Notes: a model not told the origin generated them from the letters alone. Positions 1 to 7,310 are shown, counted from the first letter of the stretch. The stretch is 64,000 bases of DNA from Bdellovibrionota bacterium (GCA_963170185.1 CAUJGS010000051.1:1-64000); one strand, 5' to 3'. Numbers and translations: made by a program.

Positions 1-267
1 GCTCCGTAAGTTCGAGTGGGCATCGTAAACATGCGTGTAGCGAGGTGCGAGTGTCCACGCAAGCCGGATCAGGTGCAAAACCGAGTCGCTTCGATCAAAT
101 GCGTGCACGGATGAGATTCCATTTTGATTCGTCAGAAGTTCCGCGAAGTCTTTGCGAACCAGCCAGTCGACCTCGGATTCCGGCGCGACACGTTTGATGT
201 GCGGAACAATTTCGAGAGCTTGAAAGATGTCCCCAAAACTGGAGAAACGAACGACTAGAAGGCGCAT
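1..267 (-). CDS. Glycosyltransferase family 9 (heptosyltransferase-like), N-terminal part
   Basis: The reading frame starts with ATG at 267 on the minus strand and stays open to the window edge, so only the first 89 codons are present. The product begins MRLLVVRFSSFGDIFQALEI, followed by a region ending in DWLVRKDFAELL. This is the usual N-terminal Rossmann half of ADP-heptose:LPS heptosyltransferases (WaaC/WaaF/GT9), where the SxGD loop lies near the acceptor site. The family acts at the inner membrane, adding heptose to the lipopolysaccharide core or similar glycans. The acceptor cannot be told from this fragment. No upstream partner is visible; the next gene on the same strand ends 63 bp upstream. 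Confidence 0.78.
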   Translation of the reverse strand, partial: MRLLVVRFSSFGDIFQALEIVPHIKRVAPESEVDWLVRKDFAELLTNQNGISSVHAFDRSDSVLHLIRLAWTLAPRYTHVYDAHSNLRS

Positions 268-330
268 ATTGATGGATCGAAGTCTATCTATGAGGCCGTG
301 GCTTTACAATCTGCTTTGGTGCGTCGGGCC

Positions 331-915
331 TTAAAACGGTATGAAATACAGTCGAAGACCGATTTGCAACTCAGAATAAGTCATCCCGCCGATCGTTCCC
401 ATTCCGTACTTGCCCTCGATCACCGTTCGCATTTTATTTTCTGCCGGCAAGGTGAGCTGGCCAAAAACCTGATAGGTGAGGCCGTCGTAGCTGGTGCGAA
501 TACCATTGGAGTTGCTCTGCACGTTGTCGATGTCGATGCGGTTTTTGGCTAGTCCCACGCCTATGCCCAAGACGCCATAAAACAGGCCCGCTTTTCCGAT
601 CATCGCGGTGTTGGTGGCCTTCTCAAGATAAGTCGTGCTCTGCAGGGCATTTAGCATCTCGTGACGCGTGTATTCGCCTTCGATCATGAAGCCGATGTCT
701 CCTGAGAGTTCAAACTCCATCCCAACAACACCGGCAGCACCCCAGCCGGCGAAGTTCGATTCATTGGAATCGATTTTATAGGCGTTGATCTCGCGAAACA
801 AGCCGCCGCCAACATAGATCTCACCACGTCCGCGGCGTCGAGCTTCGGCTGTTTCGTGCAGAAGACTTAAGCTTACAAAAGCGATGATCATAAGAGCCAG
901 GCAAGATCTTTTCAT
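331..915 (-). CDS. Exported beta-barrel-like outer-membrane protein
   Basis: The 194-residue product has a clear Sec signal peptide (MKRSCLALMIIAFVSLSLL, cleavage expected near AEA at about residue 25). Alternating glycine- and aromatic-rich strands follow, ending in LRLYFIPF, a terminal aromatic typical of outer-membrane barrels. Its start codon overlaps the stop of the lipoprotein gene upstream (912..1988) by 4 bp, so the two are probably co-translated. The size fits a small 8-stranded barrel of the OmpW/OmpX/OprF-N type. Function is unknown; an envelope role shared with the lipoprotein is an inference from the overlap. Confidence 0.6.
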   Translation of the reverse strand: MKRSCLALMIIAFVSLSLLHETAEARRRGRGEIYVGGGLFREINAYKIDSNESNFAGWGAAGVVGMEFELSGDIGFMIEGEYTRHEMLNALQSTTYLEKATNTAMIGKAGLFYGVLGIGVGLAKNRIDIDNVQSNSNGIRTSYDGLTYQVFGQLTLPAENKMRTVIEGKYGMGTIGGMTYSELQIGLRLYFIPF

Positions 916-1988
916 GGAGCGATCTCGAGTCCCGACACGCTGCGTGTGTAGTTATTGGTGTTGATAAACGGTACGGTCCCGACTTTGTCGAGCTCTCCAT
1001 TCGAATTGAGCGTGAATCTTTCGATATTGTTATAGGTGCTCGCGCCATTGGCGACAAAGATGTCGCCAGTCGATTGGTCGATCGTCATTTCGCTAGGGCC
1101 GTACACGATGGCGGTGTCTTGCCAAGCTTCGGTTTCGTTTGAAATAACGCCCGAGTCGAGGTCGACATCATAACTGTAGATCGCGTTGCTGCTAGATGTT
1201 GTCGACCCGTAGGCCACAAGAAGTTTTCCCGAAAGCTGATGATAAGCCACAGCGGTCGGTAGGGCTGTGGCGACCGGAGCACTTTGAGCTGCCAAGCAAT
1301 CGGCACCGGCCGCGTACCCGGTCTCCGAAATCACTCCGACTTTGTTATTGGGGCTTGCCGCCGCGTGCGCGTAGACGATTTTCCCATTGGGGAGTGTGAT
1401 GGTCGATGTCATAGCGGTGGTCGATGTTGCACAAGAACCAGCCGGCGCGTTGACGAACGCGCTTGCGCCTTGCGTGACCCGCGCGCGACTTGGTGAAAAC
1501 TTCTCGATCGCGGAGGCCTTGGTTACGAGCAGTGACGAATCCGCCAAGACTACAAGGTCGCGAAGGATAGCGTTTAGTGCCGTCGTGTTGGTGAGATAGG
1601 TAGTGAGTTCGGTGCCGTCGTTTTTCAGAATGTCGATACGCCGTCCGGCCGTGTTTTCGACGCTTACAAGGAAATAGTTCGCTCCAAACTGTCTGAATGC
1701 TGCGGGCTGGTCGCCGGGTCGGGTGTTGTAGTCGGCGACGACTCCCGAAAACGCTCCGGAGTCCAGGTCAAACTTTGCCACCGTCGCTGATCCTGTCGAG
1801 ACCGCAACGCCGCCCGTATAGCAGGCTCCGCTTGCGACGTAGAGATACTTTCTTCCTAAAACGACCGAGTTAAACTCTTTGCTGGGAAGTGACTCTGCAC
1901 ATCCGATTATAAGCGAAACGGCAATTAGCAATGCGAGGATCGCGGGGGAAAGTTCATTCTTAAAAATGCCGTTCCTGTATTCCATCAT
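912..1988 (-). CDS. Lipoprotein with predicted beta-propeller-like body
   Basis: The 358-residue product carries a lipoprotein signal: a hydrophobic stretch ending in LIIGC puts the lipidated cysteine at residue 30. The body has repeated short strands with recurrent patterns such as KLLVAYGS, GDIFVANGAS and RKYLYVASGA, each followed by Asp/Gly turns. This is what beta-propeller proteins (NHL/YncE-like) look like, but no individual blade motif is diagnostic. It is the first gene of a two-gene operon with the outer-membrane protein at 331..915. It probably sits in the periplasm or outer membrane as a scaffold. The function is not recognised. Confidence 0.55.
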   Translation of the reverse strand: MMEYRNGIFKNELSPAILALLIAVSLIIGCAESLPSKEFNSVVLGRKYLYVASGACYTGGVAVSTGSATVAKFDLDSGAFSGVVADYNTRPGDQPAAFRQFGANYFLVSVENTAGRRIDILKNDGTELTTYLTNTTALNAILRDLVVLADSSLLVTKASAIEKFSPSRARVTQGASAFVNAPAGSCATSTTAMTSTITLPNGKIVYAHAAASPNNKVGVISETGYAAGADCLAAQSAPVATALPTAVAYHQLSGKLLVAYGSTTSSSNAIYSYDVDLDSGVISNETEAWQDTAIVYGPSEMTIDQSTGDIFVANGASTYNNIERFTLNSNGELDKVGTVPFINTNNYTRSVSGLEIAP

Positions 1989-2228
1989 CCCGTTTTCGAC
2001 TTAGTCGAAATTCCTTAGGTCATGGTGTGACACGTCATTGTGTCTCATTTCATATCGGCTTGCTTCGTACGGGATTGAATCACCGGCACACAATTTCTCG
2101 GCAATCTCGACCAAGCGACTGGGGCCACCTCAAGAGATTCGAATTTGACCTCGGACAAAGGGCTTGCTCTACTTTTCGGCGAAACAGCGAAAGCGAAAGC
2201 CTGAAGGGCTATCTTAAGAGGTTGTAAG

Positions 2229-2672
2229 ATGAAGTCGAAAATCGATTGGCTAGGAAAGATGAAGTTTGCCGGAGGTCCGGAGGGTTTTTCGATCCCGCTG
2301 GATACCACGCCTCCTCTTGGCGACAACACAGGCATGAGTCCCAAACAGATGCTCTTGGTCTCAATCTGTGGTTGCACGGGTATGGACGTCGTCGCTCTTC
2401 TCAAAAAATACAAACAGCCGCTTGAGTCCATGTCGATCGAAGCCGAGGCTGAAACGACGGACGCTCATCCGCGTATCTTTCAAGAGGTTCACGTGCGCTA
2501 CACGCTGACAGGCGAAGTCGATGTCGAGCGAGTGAAGTCAGCCGTCGAACTCTCCATGCAGCAATACTGCGGTGTTTCGGCGATGATCGCCAAGGCTTCG
2601 CCGATTCGCTACTCCGTGATTCTGAATGGGCGTGCGGTGCATTCCGGGCAGGCCTTCACTCAGCAGTCGTAA
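2229..2672 (+). CDS. OsmC/Ohr family protein
   Basis: The 147-residue protein matches the OsmC fold in length and pattern. The first active-site cysteine region reads SICGCTGMD (Cys47 and Cys49) and the second reads QQYCGVSAM (Cys114). OsmC/Ohr enzymes reduce organic hydroperoxides in the cytoplasm with a cysteine pair; the YhfA/YlxR-like subgroup has less clear substrates. The extra cysteine at 47 is unlike the single GCxA of Ohr, so this is more likely a general OsmC-like protein than Ohr itself. Its stop codon directly abuts the stop of the convergent haemoglobin gene with no gap. Confidence 0.82.
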   Translation: MKSKIDWLGKMKFAGGPEGFSIPLDTTPPLGDNTGMSPKQMLLVSICGCTGMDVVALLKKYKQPLESMSIEAEAETTDAHPRIFQEVHVRYTLTGEVDVERVKSAVELSMQQYCGVSAMIAKASPIRYSVILNGRAVHSGQAFTQQS

Positions 2673-3098
2673 TCAACTCTTGTTTTCCATGGCGTGGCGG
2701 AAGGCTTCGTCTTTCGCCGTCAGTGCAAAACCGATGCGTTTTGCGATCATGATCCACAATGCCGCTTGATCCGGCTGAAGGCGGTCTGTCAGCGTCGCCT
2801 CAAACAGTCCAAGCCAGCGCTCAAGCAAGTTCGCATTGAAGCCAGCGTAATAGTGTTTCGCCACCGGGTTGTACTCGGCAAACATGTACGGACGGCCGCC
2901 AAATCGAATCCACCAAAAATGCGTCAACCTTCGAATGTGATCTGGCCAATCGTGGACGGACAAAAAAGGAATCGAAAGTTCCGCATCCTGCTGCACGCGA
3001 CCGTAGAAGTCTTCAACCACTTGATGGAAGTCGTCATGGGAAAACGAGACGCCGTTCACGATGAGTTGCTCAGTGGGGAGTGGTGCTGGATTAGACAC
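2673..3098 (-). CDS. Truncated haemoglobin (group III-like)
   Basis: The 141-residue product has the group III truncated globin pattern: IPFLSVHDWPDHIRRLTHFW, then RFGGRPYM and a histidine in AKHYYAGF that is the likely proximal haem ligand. Such globins bind O2 or NO and often accompany NO-detoxification genes, and here nnrS diverges from it. I prefer the GTG at 3098 as start because AAGGAAGG lies about 7 bases upstream. The longer open frame to 3152 would translate the regulatory palindrome. The palindrome at 3128..3154 covers its predicted promoter, so NO-responsive control by the NsrR-like protein nearby is likely. Confidence 0.75.
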   Translation of the reverse strand: MSNPAPLPTEQLIVNGVSFSHDDFHQVVEDFYGRVQQDAELSIPFLSVHDWPDHIRRLTHFWWIRFGGRPYMFAEYNPVAKHYYAGFNANLLERWLGLFEATLTDRLQPDQAALWIMIAKRIGFALTAKDEAFRHAMENKS

Positions 3099-3127
3099 TT
3101 GCGAAGCCTTCCTTGTTGAGATAGGAC

Positions 3128-3154
3128 AAATGTTGTATATCATATACAACATTT
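3128..3154. promoter_or_regulatory. Perfect 13-1-13 palindrome, predicted NsrR-type operator
   Basis: The half-site AAATGTTGTATAT is followed by one C and its exact reverse complement. It lies between the divergent haemoglobin and nnrS genes. On the minus strand it covers a possible -35 (TTGTAT, 3149-3144) for haemoglobin, with TCCTAT 17 bases on. On the plus strand TACAAT at 3158-3163 could be the nnrS -10. NsrR-family operators are 11-1-11 AT-rich palindromes, and an NsrR-like gene lies 1.2 kb away. The assignment to that regulator is an inference. Confidence 0.7.
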
Positions 3155-3216
3155 AGTTACAATAAATCGTCAATTCCCGATTCACTTAGGATCGCGGACA
3201 CGGGAAAGCGGGAACT

Positions 3217-4380
3217 GTGTCGATGAATCTTGCGCCGTACCAGATTTTCTTTCCGTTTGGAGTATTCAGTGCGCTGATCGCGGTCGGTGTGTGGAATGTG
3301 CAAACTCTGGGTTGGTTTGCTGCGCCAGCGCTGTTTGTGCATTCTCGTCTCATCGCGGGTGGGTTTCTTTGGAGCTTCATCGTGGGTTTTTTGATGACGG
3401 CGATACCACGCATGACAGGCACTGAACCGGCAAAAAGGCTCGAGACACTAGCTGCGATGGTGTTGATGTTGGTTCTGTTCGGAAGTTCGTGGCTGGTGGA
3501 AAGTCAGCCCTTTTATGGCACGGTTGCGGCGATCAACATTTTTTTGGTGTTTTATGCCGGACAAAGGCTCCTACGCAGCGTGAAACGGGTGCCCGTGTTT
3601 TTCTCGCATGTCGGACTTGGCTTGGTGGCGTCGTTATTGGGAGCTTTCTTTTATTTCGAAGGTGACAGTTTCAAAGGCCTTCATCTCTTTCATGTCGGCT
3701 CGGTCTTGCTTTTGGTTCTTGGAATCGGTGCACGATTTTATTCTTTTCTCTCAGGTCTTCCGTCGGACTTTGAATCAGCACCGAGGTGGCAGCATAACAT
3801 CTTCCATGGCCTCGGTGTGCTGACAGGGACTTTCTTGTTCTTAGCGGGCAGTGGGTCTCATTTGGCCTATTTGGGGCTCACCGCGGTGTCTGTGATCTAC
3901 CTCGTCTTTGTCTGGAGAATTCAGCGTCCAGCAAACCGGGTGTCTCCGTTAAGGTGGGCGGTTCAGGCCGTCGCCTGGATGATTCCTCTTAGCTTCGCCT
4001 TGTGTTGGTTTCAGCCGTCGCTGATCGTGACCTGGCTTCATCTGATATTCCTCGGGAGCTTTGCGATGATCACTTTTTCGGTTTCGACCCGAGTGATTCT
4101 CGCACATGGGTCCTATCCCTTGGAAATGGAGCTTAGTTCAAAGGCCTCCGAAACCGATCGCGCCGTCGACACATCCGTGTCGACACCACTCAAATGGCTT
4201 GTCCTTTTCTTGCTGGCGGCACTCGTCGCACGGGTGGGGTACGGGCTCGCGAGCGGGGTCTGGCGAACGGTTTTTTTGCATCTTTCCACGGCGTGTTGGT
4301 TCCTCGCAGTGGGAGGCTGGATGAAAGCGTGTTTTGCTAAAATCTTTGTCTCGGGCCCCCTCAAAAAGCCAGGATGCTGA
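3217..4380 (+). CDS. nnrS: NnrS family haem/copper membrane protein
   Basis: The 387-residue product is almost entirely hydrophobic with about 10-12 membrane segments. It carries the NnrS hallmark near the N-terminus (FVHSRLIAGGFLWSF, then GFLMTAIPRMTG) and further segments such as HVGLGLVASLLGAFF. NnrS proteins bind haem and copper in the inner membrane and protect against nitrosative stress. The GTG at 3217 and the ATG at 3223 are in frame and neither has a strong ribosome site. The gene is followed 18 bp later by the Rrf2 regulator, so the two probably form an operon from the palindromic promoter. Confidence 0.85.
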   Translation: MSMNLAPYQIFFPFGVFSALIAVGVWNVQTLGWFAAPALFVHSRLIAGGFLWSFIVGFLMTAIPRMTGTEPAKRLETLAAMVLMLVLFGSSWLVESQPFYGTVAAINIFLVFYAGQRLLRSVKRVPVFFSHVGLGLVASLLGAFFYFEGDSFKGLHLFHVGSVLLLVLGIGARFYSFLSGLPSDFESAPRWQHNIFHGLGVLTGTFLFLAGSGSHLAYLGLTAVSVIYLVFVWRIQRPANRVSPLRWAVQAVAWMIPLSFALCWFQPSLIVTWLHLIFLGSFAMITFSVSTRVILAHGSYPLEMELSSKASETDRAVDTSVSTPLKWLVLFLLAALVARVGYGLASGVWRTVFLHLSTACWFLAVGGWMKACFAKIFVSGPLKKPGC

Positions 4381-4398
4381 GATGTGCAGGAGGTTGTT

Positions 4399-4869
4399 AT
4401 GTATTTAACCGACCATACAGATTACTCGCTTCGGGTCCTGATGTACCTCAATCAGCGGCGCAACCTCGTGACACTCAATGAACTGGCGGTGAGTTTAAAG
4501 ATCTCAAAAAACAATTTAATCAAGGTCTCTCATCAGCTGGCAAAAATCGGCCTCATCGAAACATCGCGTGGCCGATCGGGCGGAATTTGGATTCATCCAG
4601 GGGCGGGAGAGAAAAGCTTGCGTGAGATCGTTCTTCAGACGGAAGAAAGTTTTCGTCCGGCCGAGTGTTTTTCTGGCCGGAAATGCGAGTGCACGTTTCT
4701 CCCAGCTTGCGGGCTAAAAAAGACGCTTGCCGGGGCATTGACGGCATTCTTGGACGCACTTGCGATGACGACCCTCAACGACGTGACGCCTAGAAGTTTG
4801 GGCGCATCTCTGCAGCCTCGTGCTCGGGGCAATCCAAGCGAAGCTCGCCGTCGGAGAACGCCGAATTGA
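4399..4869 (+). CDS. Rrf2 family regulator, NsrR-like
   Basis: The 156-residue product starts MYLTDHTDYSLRVLMYL with a strong CAGGAGG ribosome site. It has the Rrf2 winged helix (LNELAVSLKISKNNLIKVSHQL, then the RGRSGG wing). Cysteines 90, 96, 98 and 104 lie where NsrR holds its iron-sulfur cluster ligands; C98-x5-C104 matches the last two NsrR cysteines in spacing. NsrR represses NO-detoxification genes until NO attacks the cluster, which fits its position after nnrS. The C-terminal 27 codons run antisense over the end of the convergent marR gene and look low in information, so the gene may have been extended at its 3' end. Confidence 0.8.
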   Translation: MYLTDHTDYSLRVLMYLNQRRNLVTLNELAVSLKISKNNLIKVSHQLAKIGLIETSRGRSGGIWIHPGAGEKSLREIVLQTEESFRPAECFSGRKCECTFLPACGLKKTLAGALTAFLDALAMTTLNDVTPRSLGASLQPRARGNPSEARRRRTPN

Positions 4870-5413
4870 TGTAATCACAGTGATGAGGTTTTTTACTGCC
4901 AGCGTGAGCATTGGGTCGGAAGAAACGGCAATTGGCACACATACGAGGAACAGAAACCGAGCCCTGATCCTGGAGATTTGCGATGATTTTCGAAAGCACT
5001 CGCAAGAGCATGTGTTTCTCCTCGGTGTTGAGGTCGTCGAGCGATTCCTGCAAAGCCGTGGGCCAATCGGCGAGACCGTCTGAGCGTCTTCGACCTTTGG
5101 CGGTCAGTTCCAAGATCGTCGCGCGAGAATCCTCAGGGCTGCGGCGTTTTTTTAGAAGTCCTTTGTCTTGAAGGGCAGTGAGTGAGTCGCTGAGGCTGGC
5201 GCGGCTGACGCCGATCCGCTTGGAGATTTCAGACGGCGACTGAATGCCGTCTTCTACCAGCAGCAGGGCCTTGGCTTGCGTCGGTGACAGCCGGACTTCA
5301 AAGGATTGCTTTTGCTCCTCTGCACGAAACGCCAGGCTGATCTTTGCAAGCCCTGTCAGCAGCTTAGTTTCCAAGTCGCTGTCTTTATGTCGGCCTTTAT
5401 CTCTATCTTCCAA
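4790..5413 (-). CDS. MarR family regulator with C-terminal four-cysteine motif
   Basis: The 207-residue product starts at a TTG with GAGGAG upstream. Residues 40-110 form a MarR winged helix (SPSEISKRIGVSRASLSDSL, then KKRRSPEDSRATILELT). A separate tail contains Cys159, Cys162, Cys179 and Cys195 in CANCRFF, HHCDY and LDCPEH, suggesting a bound metal or Fe-S cluster that could sense redox or metals. It diverges from the two thioredoxin-fold genes at 5582 and 5838, whose promoter region holds a 7-1-7 palindrome. Repression of those genes is a reasonable inference. The 3' end overlaps the convergent Rrf2 gene by 80 bp. Confidence 0.8.
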   Translation of the reverse strand: MEDRDKGRHKDSDLETKLLTGLAKISLAFRAEEQKQSFEVRLSPTQAKALLLVEDGIQSPSEISKRIGVSRASLSDSLTALQDKGLLKKRRSPEDSRATILELTAKGRRRSDGLADWPTALQESLDDLNTEEKHMLLRVLSKIIANLQDQGSVSVPRMCANCRFFRPNAHAGSKKPHHCDYINSAFSDGELRLDCPEHEAAEMRPNF

Positions 5414-5542
5414 AGCGAGAACTCCTCAAACAAGCTTCAGGCTGAGTCGAACTTATGGCAAGAGGCTTGATTTCGCAACACGTCGAATGATTCTTAAAAA
5501 TTTCTAGCATTCGCGGAATGTTCCCGCTACTTATATTAAATA

Positions 5543-5557
5543 GTTAGGACTCCTAAC
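5543..5557. promoter_or_regulatory. 7-1-7 palindrome, candidate MarR operator
   Basis: GTTAGGA, a central C, then TCCTAAC form a perfect inverted repeat 25 bp before the start of the redox gene at 5582 and about 130 bp from the divergent marR start. TATATT at about 5532 could be a -10 element directly upstream. MarR dimers bind short palindromes in divergent promoters, so this is the natural binding site for the adjacent regulator. That link is inferred. Confidence 0.55.
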
Positions 5558-5581
5558 AAAATAAAAAAGGGAGAAAAGAAG

Positions 5582-5815
5582 ATGAAAAAAGCAGTATTTT
5601 ACCATGCAGGATGTCCGGTTTGTGTGTCGGCTGAGAACAAAGTGATCACTTTGATCGATCGCAAGAACTTCGATCTCGAAGTCGTGCATCTCGGCGAAGA
5701 AAAAACACGATTGGCTGAAGCCGAACGAGCGGGAGTCAAATCGGTCCCAGCTCTTGTCTTGGAAGGCGAAGTTCTTCATATCAATTTCGGCGCTTCGCTG
5801 TCAGACCTAAGATAA
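5582..5815 (+). CDS. Small thioredoxin/glutaredoxin-fold protein (CPVC)
   Basis: The 77-residue product starts MKKAVFYHAGCPVC, a beta strand running straight into a CxxC redox motif at Cys11/Cys14, and has the fold's cis-proline region in VKSVPALVL. The size fits glutaredoxin-like or TusD-like small disulfide proteins. It lacks a signal peptide and is expected in the cytoplasm. A clear GGGAGAAAAG ribosome site precedes the ATG. It is followed 22 bp later by a second thioredoxin-fold gene and preceded by a MarR-type palindrome, so it probably forms a redox-responsive two-gene operon. The substrate is unknown. Confidence 0.75.
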   Translation: MKKAVFYHAGCPVCVSAENKVITLIDRKNFDLEVVHLGEEKTRLAEAERAGVKSVPALVLEGEVLHINFGASLSDLR

Positions 5816-5837
5816 CGGATCATCGGAGAGGGTTAGG

Positions 5838-6314
5838 ATGTCAGGGCAGGTTGAGCAGATTGCACCCGAATTAGAGGTTCAAGAGTGGCTAAATGGCGAT
5901 CCGATTCTGCTTTCGCAGTGCAGGGGGCGGGTGGTAGTCGTTTACGCTTTTCAGATGCTCTGTCCCGGTTGTGTGCATCACGCCACTCCGCAAATTTCCC
6001 GATTGCACGAGATGTTTTCAAAGTCCGATGACGCTGTCGTCATCGGACTTCATACGGTCTTTGAGCACCACGATGTCATGGGCCCTGAGGCCTTAAAAGT
6101 TTATATCCACGAAAACCGCCTGAATTTTCCAGTCGCTGTCGATCGGCCGACAGCAGGCAGTCGAATCCCCCGTACGATGGCGACCTACGAGCTCCAAGGC
6201 ACTCCCACAATCGTCTTGATCGATCGGCATGGTCAGTTCCGAGCCAAATACCTCGGCCCCGTCGAAGACATGAGCCTCGGAGTTGCCATCGGTCGCCTGC
6301 TGGCAGAGAGTTAG
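5838..6314 (+). CDS. TlpA/AhpC-like thioredoxin-fold protein (CPGC)
   Basis: The 158-residue product has the TlpA/ResA-like core: VVVYAFQMLCPGCVHHATPQ with the active CxxC, a middle VIGLHTVFEHHD strand and the cis-proline segment LQGTPTIVLIDRHG. No signal peptide is seen, so a cytoplasmic location is expected, unlike classical TlpA. Such proteins act as thiol-disulfide oxidoreductases or peroxidase-like enzymes. It is co-transcribed with the CPVC protein upstream. Its last codons lie in the first copy of a 15-bp tandem repeat. The gene ends about 70 bp before the left end of the integrated element and is chromosomal. Confidence 0.78.
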   Translation: MSGQVEQIAPELEVQEWLNGDPILLSQCRGRVVVVYAFQMLCPGCVHHATPQISRLHEMFSKSDDAVVIGLHTVFEHHDVMGPEALKVYIHENRLNFPVAVDRPTAGSRIPRTMATYELQGTPTIVLIDRHGQFRAKYLGPVEDMSLGVAIGRLLAES

Positions 6315-6345
6315 TTGGCAGAAACTTAGTTGGCAGAGAGTGACG
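6301..6345. repeat. Three tandem copies of a 15-bp unit
   Basis: The units 6301-6315, 6316-6330 and 6331-6345 share TGGCAGA and mostly the rest (TGGCAGAGAGTTAGT; later copies differ at a few bases). The stop codon of the preceding redox gene lies in the first unit, so the array looks like a slippage duplication of the gene end. It is about 40 bp outside the element's left end. Confidence 0.8.
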
Positions 6346-6377
6346 AATTTCGAATTTTGAAGTTTGAGTTGGTGGAG

Positions 6378-6399
6378 GTGGGGCAAGGCTAAGTACACC
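6378..6399. other. attL of the element
   Basis: This holds the chromosomal half-site ending gtggggcaa, the proposed crossover dinucleotide GG at 6387-6388 and the element-internal arm ctaagtacacc. Together with attR it reconstructs a palindromic attP. The exact core could be shifted by a base because the flanking bases also include G. Confidence 0.75.
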
Positions 6400-6427
6400 A
6401 CTTCGGTCGGTCCTGTTACCTCATGAT

Positions 6428-6865
6428 ATTATTCGGTTTTTCTCAAAGTCGCGGGAACAGGTTTTTGAGGTTTCCGCGCCTCTTTACGAAGCTGGTTACA
6501 CTTTACGCGAGATAGAAAGCAAAACAGGTTTTGCGAGAAGCTCTATTCGGGAGGCGCTCACTACCGGGGGATCGACTCTGAGAGTGGGGACTCGAAAGCC
6601 AGCTCAAAAGGACAAGCGCGCCATCAGAGCGAGTTTATCTGTCCAACGCTACGGATACACAAGGCTTGAAGGCCAACTTGTTAAAGACCCGCGAGAATAT
6701 CGGAATGTCCTTCAAATCATAAAAATGTGGCAGTCAGGCAAGAGCCTAACAGCCATCGCAAAGCACTTGAATGAACAAAAAGTGCGGCCTCGTCGCGGCC
6801 AACGCTGGCATCACGAGACAGTCCATCAAATCATTAAACACGAAACCCACGACAAGGAGAAATAG
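6428..6865 (+). CDS. HTH protein with recombinase-like C-terminal domain, non-ATG start
   Basis: The frame reads IRFFSKSREQVFEVSAPLY, then a helix-turn-helix (YTLREIESKTGFARSSIREA). Its last 85 residues resemble the DNA-binding Recombinase domain of large serine recombinases (RYGYTRLEGQLVKDP, IAKHLNEQKVRPRRGQRW). No catalytic serine domain is present, so it may be a recombination directionality or regulatory partner rather than a recombinase. No ATG exists in frame; ATT at 6428 gives the most protein-like start, and GTG at 6584 would lose the HTH. The frame is open leftwards across attL, so its start may differ in the circular form. It is the first gene inside the left end. Confidence 0.6.
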   Translation: MIRFFSKSREQVFEVSAPLYEAGYTLREIESKTGFARSSIREALTTGGSTLRVGTRKPAQKDKRAIRASLSVQRYGYTRLEGQLVKDPREYRNVLQIIKMWQSGKSLTAIAKHLNEQKVRPRRGQRWHHETVHQIIKHETHDKEK

Positions 6866-6867
6866 CC

Positions 6868-7044
6868 ATGATCCCGATCCCATCCAAACTTATTCAAGCA
6901 GCCGTTGCCACAGCTCTTCTCGCCGCTGCGACTGGGCAGCTCCCCAAGTTCATCCGGACCGTGCGTGTGGTGCAGTATCAGCTACTCAAGGACTCACAAG
7001 CGTCCAAGTGGGGCAAACCCATGCTTCTACCAGTAAAGAAGTAG
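6868..7044 (+). CDS. Small protein, 58 residues, one probable membrane segment
   Basis: ATG at 6868 follows a strong AAGGAGA ribosome site 9 bases upstream and lies 2 bp after the preceding gene's stop, so it is very likely translated. The product begins MIPIPSKLIQAAVATALLAA, a short hydrophobic segment, then a basic stretch ending in VKK. It may be a small membrane or membrane-associated protein. I recognise no family. Its place next to the left end, with the zinc-ribbon protein downstream, suggests an accessory function of the element. Confidence 0.6.
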   Translation: MIPIPSKLIQAAVATALLAAATGQLPKFIRTVRVVQYQLLKDSQASKWGKPMLLPVKK

Positions 7045-7310
7045 CAACAGGCAAAAGCGAGGTTTTGCCGGATTCGTTTGGCATCTCCTGACTCTTTAGG
7101 TTGCTGGCGGTCGTGCCGGCAAATTCCCTGATTCGTCCCTCCGCAGCCCTCGCGCCATACGCTAAAGCTCCTGGCACTCCGTCTGCCGCTTTCGCTTGGT
7201 CGTGCCGAGGGACTTTGCCTCCTCTCCCTTTTTCCCCCGTCGGGCTTCCTGGCCGGGGCGAAGAAGCCCTCACAACGAGGGAAAACGACAACGCTAAAGA
7301 GGAGATGACC
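7045..7310. other. GC-rich untranslated segment with hairpin potential
   Basis: This 266-bp stretch is clearly richer in G and C than the genes around it. It holds a 7-bp perfect stem (gggcttc near 7242 with gaagccc near 7264) and pyrimidine-rich runs. The open frame from 7101 is in phase with the next gene, but its composition (Pro, Ala, Ser rich) and the strong ribosome site at 7299-7304 argue that translation begins at 7311. It may be a structured leader. Confidence 0.45.

Noticed and set aside
3099-3152. Longer start of the truncated haemoglobin
   Set aside because: It would translate the 13-1-13 operator and lacks a ribosome site; GTG 3098 has AAGGAAGG upstream.
7101-7310. Extended N-terminus of the zinc-ribbon protein
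   Set aside because: Pro/Ala/Ser-rich text from a GC-rich region, with a strong ribosome site placed for 7311.
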